NCBI GenBank assembly: GCA_950022655.1
Contig: OX465589.1
Location: forward strand, 26,279,626-26,343,625
Length of the DNA stretch: 64,000 nucleotides
Origin: Alentia gelatinosa
Lineage: Eukaryota > Annelida > Polychaeta > Phyllodocida > Polynoidae
Direction: 5' to 3'
The notes below the pieces were generated by a model that was given only the letters and a program-made list of their open reading frames with translations, was not told the DNA's origin and made no database searches. This document shows, one piece after another, positions 29,901 to 41,900 of this stretch (position 1 is its first letter; every line of letters begins with the position of its first letter). The position numbers and the translations under genes were made by a program.

Positions 29901-32900
29901 TTTTTACCAATCGTAGAAGTTAGGAAACACTTAATAAGTGACCATCTAGCGATTGTGGCTCATCGGCAATTTACCCCCCCCTTGTCTGAGCCCTGCGAAT
30001 TCCATGGTAGAAGTTATAAAGCATATGATACCCTAAATTTTCAAGACTACCTTTTCCAACAAGACTGGTCCGATTTTTATCACAGCTGTGACCCTGAAAA
30101 ACAATGGCAAATGATTTTTGATAAAATAGAAATATATTTAGATGAGCACTGTCCTACTAAACTTTATAGGTTCAGTCAGAAAAAGGCAGACTGGTTAACA
30201 GAAGATATTATCGACCTTATGATCGAGAGAAAGGAACTATTGATGGAAAGAGACTTCTACAAATCGAATGCGGGATTGATCAGACTGAAAATATTAAAAC
30301 AACGTATTAACAGAATGATTCGGAAAGCAAAAAGTGAATATTGGAAGACAAAACTATTGAATGCATCACAAAACCCTAGGAAGTTCTGGAACCTCACTAA
30401 AAGGTTGTATGATCCAGATGAAAAAATCCATATGACTAAAATTTATTGTAAGGAAAAGGATACTAATATTGAAGGTGCTACAATGGTCAACTATGTGAAC
30501 TCCTGCTTTGCCTCTGTGGGTGGAAACACACCGAATAATATATCACAAGACCTTCTAGATGATTTTGATTACAAGGATGATGTTCTTGAAAACCTAACTA
30601 TAACCTTAGACCATGTTTATAAAGTAGTCTCAGATATAGATGTGAATAAACCAAGTGGACTGCGGGGTATGAACTCCCGGATACTGAAAGATGCCTTTTT
30701 TGTTTTAATAGATCAACTACGACTACTCTTCCAAAATATTCTAAACTATTCCTCTTTCCCTAAATCTTGGTCTTTCGCTGAAATTATCCCGATACCTAAA
30801 ACACCAAACCCCATTACTATGAACGATTGGAGACCAATCTCACTTTTACCTGTACCCGGAAAGCTTTTCGAACGACTAATTCATACCTACCTTTCTAACT
30901 TTATTGAAGACAAAGATTTATTTAATGTTAATCAATATGGTTTTCGATCTGAAAGGGGGACCACGGATGCGGTAATGCACCTGGTAAATATATATCCAAA
31001 TGTATTGCAAGTTACCTGTCTACTCGAACCCAATGTACTAGAGCTGGCAGCACTCTGTCCTCTAGCATCGAAAATTTTTCAGGAGTTCCTCAGGGCAGCA
31101 TTTTAGGTCCTTTACTTTTTAACTGTTTTATTAATGACATTAAAGATATTCGTTTTCAATGTTTACATATATTTTATGCGGATGATTTGGTCCTGTATAC
31201 CAATGACTCTGATCTTAATAACAGTTTTCACCGTCTTCAGAATGATGTAGTTTTACTTGAAAAGTGGTGTATTGATAATGATATGATTATTAACGAAAAA
31301 AAGACCAAATTATGTATTTTTGGATCATCTGTTCAACTGAAAAAGAATGAAATGACTCTTCTAACTCGAGATATAATGGTTAATAACAGTAAAATACCAA
31401 AATGTGATTCATTCAAATACCTTGGTATAACCCTGGATAATATCTTATCATGGAAAAATCAAATAGCTTGTACTACAAAAAAGATCAACCAACGACTATA
31501 CCAACTGCAGAAAATCAGAAATGATATCACTGAAGACACCTGTATTCGAATATATAAGACAATGATATCTCCTTTGTTTGATTTTAGTGGCTACTTCATA
31601 AGTGGAGCAAATAAAACTTTGCTCCAAGGCCTACAGAAATTACAAAACCGGGGACTGAGAATCTGCTTGAGAAAAAAGATAATGCACCAAAGTGTAAAAG
31701 AACTACATAATAACTGTAAAATTGACTTTTTAAACCAAAGAAGATTCTATCTGTTACTAGTATATATGAGACGCTATGCTAAAGACAATACATGTAATGA
31801 CAACCCTAGAACACGGTCACAATTCAAAAGGCAGATACATTTAAAAAGGCCAAGAACTTCTTTTTTTTAAAGAAATCCTATTTATGAAGGAATGCAAGCA
31901 TGGAACGACCTACCCTGCGAGGTACAAAACCACTCCCCATATTTATACAAGAAGCATGTAAAATTGAAATGTAAAACTTTAACTGTTTAGTGTAGAATAT
32001 CTTGGTTGTTGTGAGGCCGAATCTCTTTTCCAATGTTGTGGACTAAGAACTCATCTCATTTCATTAACTCATCAATAACACCTTGTACTGTATTGTATTA
32101 TATTTATCATCCGTTACCAGACTGACTTGTTCCTGTAATCAATCAAATATTGTAAAACGTCAACAGAAGGCATACAAAACCTGCTAGCATGGCAGACTGT
32201 CTTGTATATATACTTTACTGAAATAAAAAAAAAAAAAAAAAAAAAAGGTAACTTAAGCCTTATGACCCTAACAGATGGTTATACATATTTCTGGCTTTAT
32301 CATATCAACTTTCAACACTAAAGGCTGTGTAAATTTACAATTTGAATGTGAATCACACACATTAAAGCCAACAGCAAACTGAAGCCGACAAAGCTGCTAT
32401 ATGAACACTCACAAAAAATAACACCTAGAAAGCAAACTTGTGGACCATACTTAAACAGAAGGCAAGAGTGAAAAATTGCAATTAGACAATGATGTCTTTT
32501 CATATGATAAAGAATTGATTATTGTCAAATGTTCGATACCCAAATGCCCAGTATGGTATGCTTAAACCGAAACAGTCTTTCAGGACTAATGACCCAGTCA
32601 CGCAAGGATAAATGCTCACTTCACAAAAATAAGAATTATTCATTTACTATATCGTTCACAGGGAAACTCTAGGTTGATTTTGCAGAAGGTAAGGAGCAGT
32701 AGTAGAGTATGATATTGCATAATTGATAGTGATTAGTAGATGAATATCCCCGGTATCAGGCTTAAACTGACAAGTTGTATGATTGAAGCATATGAATGTC
32801 ACACAGTAGCAGGCTTAAACTGACAGGATGTATAAGAGGTATATGAATGTCACCTCAGTATGAGGCTTAAACCGACAGGATATATAACTAGTAGTATAAG

Positions 32901-35900
32901 TATGTCACCCAGTATCAGGCTTAAACTGATAGGATGTATGACCAGTAGTATATGTCTGTTTTAGTAAAACAAATCCACCTTGTTGGAACGTTCTGTTGTA
33001 CTGCATTTCTTTCAATAGAAATATTGAACAAACTTGAAGAGTGAGCTTAATATTTATAGTCAAAAGAAATATGAGAAGAGAGGATGTCCCAACAAGGTCA
33101 AAGAGTTATATGATGTTGATTATAGGAGAGCCACCCTTACAATAGATCATATATATCACATAGATATAGAGGAACATTACTTCATTTAGACAGACTGGTC
33201 TAGGTTCTAACTATGCTCTTATCAGGTTGTACACCTACTGACCTGTTGTTGCATCTGGAGATGCTGAGGCTAAATATAGACAATCATCATAATATCATAT
33301 TAATGTTGGTAATTTCAATATAAGAATTATATTACATGATAGAGCTCTTGTAAATCAAACTGTTTAAAGAGACTGACTCAGGTAAAAATGAAGGCAGGAT
33401 GAGGATATATAATAAAAAACTATGGGTGAAATAAAGATGAGGACAATTATTTTGTAACATGTGTATATATCAATATTGATATCAAAAGAGATCCATACAT
33501 ATGATGTCTATACCTTATGGGGTTATTCTTAAGTATCTAAAGTTCAGGATGACATCTATTCTGATTAACTTCCCCCTACTAAACACCCCTTAGTATATGT
33601 AGGCTTGTTTTTGGACTAGATACATACTTGTGCCACTTGTTGTGACTTCTGTTGTAGCTTTACCAGTGGTGGTGTCAACTATTGTTGTGTCACTAGCTGT
33701 TGTTTGACCAGCAGTTGTTTGACTAACTGTAGTCTGACTAGCTGTAGTCATTATGACTGTTGTTGGGAGTGTTGGCGTTATTGGTTTCAATGTGGATGAT
33801 GGAGTTACAAATCTTGTAGATGGAGTAACAGGTAATGTGGGAGTCGTGCCACCTGCAGCTATTGTTTGTAATGAGAAAATGTCTATTGTACACAAATAAA
33901 AGGACATGTAACAGAAAAAAAGGATAAGGGCCATCAAAAACTGAATTTATGTACAATCGAAAAGTAATTCCTTTGTACTTAAAGAAACATACAGATTTTG
34001 TTATGTGGAGAGTGTTAAAGTCCACCACAGTACATCCTTCGGGTGTTTCCTTTGTGTGCTGTAATTTCTGATATACAAATGTATTATTGTAATATTACCT
34101 AAAAAGAAAATGAGGCATAGAATCTCTCCAGCATACTGTAGCCTTGGCTTTGAATAGGGATGGTGATCATATGGCCAATAAATGACAAGGAAACCATGGT
34201 ATAATGATTGTCTCCTTTTACACCTGGATCAGAGATATTTCTTACCAAAAATGTAGGGGGACAGCAAAGGAGTGAAGCAAAGGATACAAATGAGGATTTA
34301 ATTGTATTAATACTGATTACAAAGGAGCTGGGAGAATGTGATGGAATCAATCATTAATAGAAAATATCATGAAGTCTCGTGGGCCACTCAATCTCAGCAG
34401 ATTTCTGGCTAAATTAAACACACTTTCAATACTGGAGGCTGTGTAAATATGAAACTTAAATGCAGATCACACACATTAATGCGAAAAGCAAAATCAATCT
34501 CACAAAGCTGCACTATAGATATATACGGTGCAGGTAACTAAAGCCTTATGACCCTAAGAAACGGTTATACATATTTCTACCTATATCATATTAACTTTCA
34601 ACACCAGAGGCTGTATAAATTTTCAGCTTGAATGTGAATCACACACATTAAAGCCAACGCCAAACTGAAGCTGACAAAGCTGTTAAATATAACACACACA
34701 AAATAACAACAAGAGAGCAAACGTGTGGATTGTACTTGTACAGAAGGCAAGAATGAAAAATTACAATTGGATAATGATGTCTTTTCAAATGATAAAGAAT
34801 TAATTATTGTCAAATGCTCCATCCTCAAATGTTCCGTACATGGTAAACTTAAACTGAAGCAGTCTTGTGGTACTGACGACCTAGTCACTCCAGGATAAAT
34901 GTTCCCTTCACAAAAATAAGAAATATTCATTTACTATAACGTTTACAGGGAAACTATGGACTGATTTTGTAGAAGGTAAGGAGCAGTAGTGGAGTTCGAT
35001 ATTGCATAATGGATAGTGAGTAGTAGGTGAACATCCCCAGTATCAGGCTTAAATTAACAGGACGTATAACTAGTAGTATGTAAATGTCATGCAGTAACAG
35101 GCCTAAACTGACAGGATGTATAACTAGCAGTATATGAATGTCACGTCAGTATCAGGCTTAAAGTGACAAGTAGTATATGTATGTTTCAGTAAAACATATT
35201 CACCTTGTTGGAACATCCTCTTGTACTGCGTTTCTTTCAATAGAAATATTAAACGAACTTGTAGAGTGAGTTCAATATTTCTATTAAAAAAAACATGGTA
35301 AAAAAGGATGTCCCAACAAGTTCAATAAGTTTTATTATATGCCTCCAAATTTGAATAAATATTGAAATATCAACCTAAAATATGACTATATCAAATCACT
35401 ATCCAGAGTGTGTTGGTATGGCACTATCCAATCTTTCCATTTAAGTAATTTTATTGAACTATTGAACTAAGCAGCACAAGGCAAAAAAAAGCTGTAAGAA
35501 GCAATTCACTGTGTGATAAAAGCATCTGGAATGTGTGTCAATACATCGCATATTCAAACGCAAGGCTGTCCACGCAATAAAAGCCCATATGCTACAGCAG
35601 AACGTATGCAGTGTATGGTACTGACGAGGAGTGGTCCAAAAAGGTGTCGTAAGGTGAGGTGTTGTAGGACGAGGTGTCGTGAAACGGTCTGATGATTTAA
35701 AAGTTATCAATTAATCAAAATCTGCCAAAGCTATTCCACAAAAGCTGTAAAATAACAGATTGAAAACGGCGATATGAACTACATAATCGGGAAGATGATA
35801 ACATTCTATTCCCATGTCTGGGAAATCTCAAATTTTTGCAAATGCCTTTAGAGGTTCCATAATGTAAATGGTTCTTTCAATACAGGAGTTAAATACAGGA

Positions 35901-38900
35901 TTTTTTGTTGTTGATTTTTTTATTTTTTTTTATTCAATGAGTCACATCTACAAAAATCATAGAGACATCATATTCGCCTCTGGGCGTTCTTCCATAACTA
36001 AGGATAACAAGATATCATATATAAATATTAAAATCAGGAAAGTGTATATAGAATACAGTGAGCCTGAGTCCAGGATGGCATTAAGTATTATATATTCATC
36101 CGGCTTCCAGGTTAAAGTCATACTGAAAACTATTTTAATTGACATCATAAATAAGAACACATTTGCGATGATTAGAAAATATAGTTAAACAGAATGTTTA
36201 TGGTAATTTATCACCCTTATTATTTAGATGCGTTTCTCTTTCCTCTTTTCCTATTATATTTTCAAGGACAAAGAATAACTGTTATCGCGCTGATATCAAG
36301 AATTGAGAATATGATGTAAAAGCCAATTATCAGCCAGTATCATATGACTTACATACACGCACCTATTGTATGTATAGAAATCTGATACTGTGTAATGTAC
36401 TGTGTATGATGAAAACGCATCATAACAACGAAACCCAGCTAAAGCAAACGGAAGATCTGTTATGTATCTACATCTCAGAGATGAAAGTAGGGACTGAGGA
36501 AAAATAAGAAGTCAGAAACTCTACAAAAAAGCATTTGTAAAGATATGTTGCAAAAGAATAGCCATGAATCAGTATCTATTCTAATTTCCCGGTATTGCAC
36601 TTTCACGCTTAGTGCCTTAAGAGGAATAAATTTACCAGGGATGGTCTTCCGTGTGGGGCTGTCAGTAAACCACCAGCAAAGACACAGATACGCATTACGA
36701 GGTATAGGTAGGCGCAGTTACTGTATGAATATTGTCGAAGTTAACCATCTTATTTGATTTAGGAGGGGGGGGGGGACTCATTTTATATTAAATTATACGG
36801 AAATCCGTCAATTGGCGGCAGATATCTAATTGTACCATGGATCTGTGCAGGATATAAGGTTTGTACATTTCTTAGAGTATGCACTAATGTATTGTTTGAT
36901 GTCAGGGTTCAAACAAACATGTAGGAGTCATCGTGAATTGTAGCAACCTTAACTATATGGATGATCGACTATATCCTATTTTGATGATGTGGGGAATCTG
37001 ACGCCAAATTGATAATTTAAACTATCCTAAGGATTCTCTTAGAAGATGATTTTTATCACCAGGATATCCTACTTAAATAAAACTTGGTGGTAACGTCAGA
37101 CACTGTGCTGATCGATCTCACAGGGCTAGATATTCTCGCTGGGAATTTTAACCAGGACGCCAAAATACTTAGTAGTTTTAGTAGAAGGGCCATGTCTGAA
37201 ACTCCTTGACGTTGTTCTACCCACTTGTGTTCGCGATTGTCCCTGTGGATGCCTCAGTTGTTGATTCAGTAGTAGGAATATCTGAGGTTGGGGCTATAGA
37301 AATGATGTAATAAAGTAACAGATTATTTAAGAAGTAACTATAGAAGTCTGTTGATAATTTGATAAGAAAGGAGAAAGTAGAGCTGTATGCTTTAAAGCAG
37401 TACTCTAAAACACCACAAAAGTATATCAAAGACCAGCAATATCACATGTTAAAATGTTTACTAGGATCAATGATTCCTATTGTTAAATTTCAGGCTTCTA
37501 ATGATAGGTAAAAAGGGAAGGGATCTAAGAACAACAGGTAAACTCAAGTACTAACTTGTTGTTGTTCCAATGGAAGTCTCAGTTGTCATTTGTGTAGGAG
37601 TTATTGGGACCGTTGGTGTGGTAATTGTAGCTATAATTACAGATTAATTGATATTCAAATAGTTTTCTTATGTCACACAAATTTATGAGGGTACCATTAT
37701 ATTAGGATATTGTTCATGCTTGAAATGTCATTCAAGGAAGGTTCTGGCACAGAATGCTGATAAACCGAATTGCACCAAATACATTAGATGAATGGCTCAA
37801 GGGCATTTGGTTAATGGTTATGTATCTATATTGAGATATATATATATATATTCATTAAGAAGAGTGGTCATGAAATACATGTATGGGGTCTGTGTCATAT
37901 ACATTGGCTACTGCTGAACAAGATGATAAACATCAGACATCTGACTGCTTAGTGAGCTATAACACATCCCGCTTTTATCTTTAAAGTTATAGCGATAATA
38001 TAAGTAGTGAAGTACCCACTTGTTGCTGTACCAAAGGTTGGAGTAGTCTCAGAGGCAGACTGTGTTGGTGTGGTGGGGACCGTTGGTGTTTTGAAATTGC
38101 CTATTTGTTTTATAATAATGGCATATCATTGATAATTCGTGATAATCTAAATCCTCAAGGGAAAATTAGTGTAAAACTCTAAAAGCTTTGTAGATATTTT
38201 ATGCTTAGATGTTCATAATGAATGTTATCCAGTTTAAGCTGCAATTATTTAGAAATTAACCAAACAACAGAGTTCTATTTATCTAAATAGATATAAGAAA
38301 ATGTAGCAGTGGAACTGATGATAATATATGTTATTAAGTGCCATTTTTATCATTTAATATGACATATTAAGATAATTATATAATCAGATCACTATCAGAC
38401 AAAGTACCCTAGATACGAGCACATGGTAAATTGTGCTAATGGTGAGTAATACCAAGATACTTAATGGTAATAGTAGAAGAAACATGGCTTAACCCCCCCA
38501 CCCCCCATGATGCTATTCTACCCAATTGTGTTTGTGATTATCCCTGCGGATGTCTCAGGTGTTGATTCGGTATTAGGAATAGCTGAGGTTGGAGCTATAG
38601 AACTGATGTAATAAAGTAACAGATTATTTAAGAAATAACTAGAGAAGTTTGTTGATATTTTGATAAGGAAGAAGGGAGTAGAGCTGTTTGCTTTAAAGCA
38701 ATATCAAGAGATACCACAGGTTTGACTATGAGTTTCTTTCTGTCATGCATTGTGTTGGCTCCGTAATCTTACGAGGTTAAGACAAGTGAGATTACAAAAC
38801 CGACACAATGCGTGACATAAATAAACACAATCTCAAATGAGTGGTGTCTAGATTTGATCCTACCCTTTTTACAATTTTTTGATATTAGAAAGTAGTGACA

Positions 38901-41900
38901 TAAACAACACTTAAGGTCACACCCATGACATAAACAAATCCAATGTTAAGCCTATGGCATTTTTATTAGGGGTAGGATAATACTTTAAAGCATCACAAAG
39001 TGTATCATAGATCAGCAATATCACATGTTAAAATGTTTACTAGGATCAATGATTTCTATTGTTAAATTTCAGGCTTCTAACGATAGGTAAAAATGAAAGG
39101 GATCTAAGAACAACAGGTAAACTCAAGTACTAACTTGTTGTTGTTCCAATGGAAGTCTCAGTTGTCATTTGTGTAGGAGTTATTGGGACCGTTGGTGTGG
39201 TAATTGTAGCTATAATTACAGATTAATTAATATTCAAATAGTTTTCTTATGTCACACAAATTTATGAGGGTACCATCATATTAGGATATTGTTCATGCTT
39301 GAAATGTCATTCCAGGAAGGTTCTGGCACAGAATGCTGATAAACCGAATTGCACCAAATACATTAGATGAATGGCTCAAGAGCATTTGGTTAATGGTTAT
39401 GTATCTATATTGAGATATATATATATATATATATTCATTAAGAAGAGGGGTCATGAAATACATGTATGGGGTCTGTGTCATATACATTGGCTACTGCTGA
39501 ACAAGATGATAAACATCAGACATCTGACTGCTTAGTGAGCTATAACACATCCCGCTTTTATCTTTAAAGTTATAGCGATAATATAAGTAGTGAAGTACCC
39601 ACTTGTTGCTGTACCAAAGGTTGGAGTAGTCTCAGAGGCAGACTGTGTTGGTGTGGTGGGGACCGTTGGTGTTTTGAAATTGCCTATTTGTTTTATAATA
39701 ATGGCATATCATTGATAATTCGTGATAATCTAAATCCTCAAGGGAAAATTAGTGTAAAACACTAAAGCTTTGTAGATATTTTATGCTTAGATGTTCATAA
39801 TGAATGTTATCCAGTTTAAGCTGCAATTATTTAGAAATTAACCAAACAACAGAGTTCTATTTATCTAAATAAATATTAGAAAATGTAGACATGGAACTGG
39901 TGATAATATCTTATTAGTGTCATTCTCATGCTAAACTATGCTAACAATGAATAAGGCCTTAGGGGCAGACCATCTAAGATACAGTAATACTTTATATCTA
40001 GAGGTCTCACAATAAAATATTATCGAGACATCATCCCATCTACTTAGCATAGTGTGGGAAATATAATTTCAGGTATAAATCGACCAGATAAAATTAAGAA
40101 ACTACTGAGTAATTCTATACAGTAATTGCATCTGGAAATTCCAACGGACTATTGCAGAAGAGCAAATATATGTGCCTAATGCAATGCAGTGCGATGATAG
40201 ATAGAGGTTTCTGATAAAGCAGATGTTCCATGCGACTATTATAGATTTATAGTGAGTAAACTGAATTGTGACATAAAAAAAAAAAGTTTGTAGGGAGGGC
40301 CTAGACAACAACGAATTACATGTATATCACAGATGACCAGACAGAAAACTTTGAGTGTGGAAATATAGTATAGCAAAAATTGTACAAGAACCAAACGACC
40401 GTCACTGTTAATCAAAAGACGAGATGGATACCGTGATTCGATCAAGGTTGTCAGGGACATGAGCAGCCCTCCAAGCATGTGCTACAGACCAGAATGACAC
40501 AGGTCAACCCTCATTAGCTGTTGGTTGTAGTACCTGGTACATCTGTGATTGAGTTCTCACTCCTTCATCATAAGGTCTACACCTAGCTAATTGAGCCTCC
40601 AGAGTGTGTACACTGTTACCATGGTGCACTGCTGGTGTGACATCATCCCGTTAAGTAAACTCTCTTCTATCCTGGACCAAAAAAGTTTCATGTTACAAGG
40701 TGTTCCACCTAATGGCTTCAACATAGACATAAAACAGAGGGTACTGTTAGAAGGATTCTGTTGTAATATAATATATCTCTCAGAACAGGTAAGCCGAATA
40801 TGACCGAACATAAAAGAATTCTAAAAGAGGACTACTAAAGTGGGTATTGTACCAATCCATATATTCACCCGCATACCAACTTAACCCTTTCCCTGCAGCA
40901 CCCAGTTCAACTGCTCAGCATTACACGGCAGGCATTGCCTGCCTAAAAGACCCTGCTATGACAGGCACCTTTTTTTTTTTTAGGAAATAAGAATGTCACA
41001 TGATATGTCATGTAATTTAAGTAATGTGACTTGGTGACTGATCATATATTGTTATACCAAATCAAAGTTCAATATGGCTCTTATACATTGTAACAGTTTC
41101 TTTTGGATCAAACAATTATCTTTATATTTATTGAATTTTGTATATAAGTAACAATGATGCCCATAAGATGCCTGGAGGCATCTTCCTGCCATTGCCAGGG
41201 AATGCCTGGAGGCATCTTCCTGCCATAGCCAGGGGGATACCTGGAGGCATCTTCCTGCCGTAGCCAGGGCAATGCCTGGAGGCATCTTCCTGCCGTAGCC
41301 AGGGGGATACCTGGAGGCATCTTCCTGCCGTAGCCAGGGCAATGCCTGGAGGCATCTTCCTGCCGTAGCCAGGGGGATACCTGGAGGCATCTTCCGGCCG
41401 TAGCCAGAGGGATGCCTGGAGGCATCTTCCTGCTGTTAAAGGGTTAAAGATCCACTTTCCCTCTAGACGTGACTGAACTGTGAAGTCAGATATCAGGCGG
41501 AACCTGTGCCGCCACGCACAAACTAAAACTATTTTTAGTACATATTTGTTGCTTTTCTATCAAAAAAATATATACTTATCTATCATTTCTTGGGAAAAAA
41601 TAGTTTCATATTCATTTATCATTCCATAATCTCTATCATAATTACTGTATATTTGTCGTTTCCCATAAAGCTTCCAAAACAAAGAAACAAAAATAGGTTG
41701 GAAAAAGAACAAAAATAGGTTGGAAAATTAGATGAAAAACAAATGTCTAATGACGAATATGTTTGTGTTTGTAACACATTATCCACCAAATTGGACTATG
41801 GAGGCGAATGATTGAATAACCTGACTTATTAACAGAATCTAGCCCTACGACTCTTTTGTCTGAAAGTTTACCTGACTCAGTGACGGGAATAATAGCTTGA

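Larger units (their letters stand above)
14849..32246 (+). mobile_element. Non-LTR retrotransposon with its 5' 5.4 kb tandemly triplicated (element 2)
   Basis: Host sequence ends ...GGTGCAGGTA at 14848 and resumes GGTAACTTAAGCC at 32247. The paralogous empty site near 34531 reads GGTGCAGGTAACTAAAGCC, so the whole 17.4 kb is a single insertion with GGTA as a short target-site duplication. The 3' end has AATAAA and a poly-A tract at 32225-32246. Inside are unit 1 (14892-20290), unit 2 (20291-25690) and unit 3 (25691 onwards, running into the only 3' end). Subtracting two units leaves about 6.6 kb, a normal length for such elements. Unit 1 is preceded by about 43 bases of unique 5' sequence, which fixes the real element start. 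Confidence 0.9.
10110..35330. repeat. Tandem duplication of a ~2.3-kb host unit, interrupted by two retrotransposon insertions
   Basis: Unit X1 is 10110-11259, 14532-14848 and 32247-33100 once elements 1 and 2 are removed (about 2.3 kb). Unit X2 is about 33100-35330. The two align throughout: the same Thr-rich exon (10640-10855 and 33628-33858), the same intron text around TGATGTTGA, GGATCAGAGATATTTC and GCCTTATGACCCTAA. X2 keeps the empty target site of both retrotransposons, so the insertions postdate the duplication. Confidence 0.85.
37200..39900. repeat. Tandem duplication carrying three stalk exons each (Y1, Y2)
   Basis: Y1 is about 37200-38500 and Y2 about 38505-39900. Exons 37225-37293/38526-38594, 37556-37630/39135-39209 and 38020-38100/39603-39683 are pairwise copies, with intron text matching for hundreds of bases. 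Y2 is longer because a stem-loop element of about 270 bases sits in it (38730-38990), absent from Y1. Confidence 0.88.

Noticed and set aside
14892..30988. Tandem units as a satellite, a viral genome concatemer or a CRISPR-like array
   Set aside because: Units encode non-LTR ORF1, SGNH and EN-RT, with a single poly-A end and a target-site duplication around the whole; there are no capsid genes and no short-repeat/spacer pattern.
40505..40545. Exon-like Thr-containing segment next to CACAG acceptor on the minus strand
   Set aside because: The reading frame meets TAA before a donor, and the alternative 9-base exon is unsupported; the segment is a repeat shared with 53985-54075.
41052..41425. 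Overlapping minus-strand repeat-protein ORFs
   Set aside because: Produced by a 35-bp minisatellite open in all three minus frames; no start context, no splice sites, no codon-level constraint.
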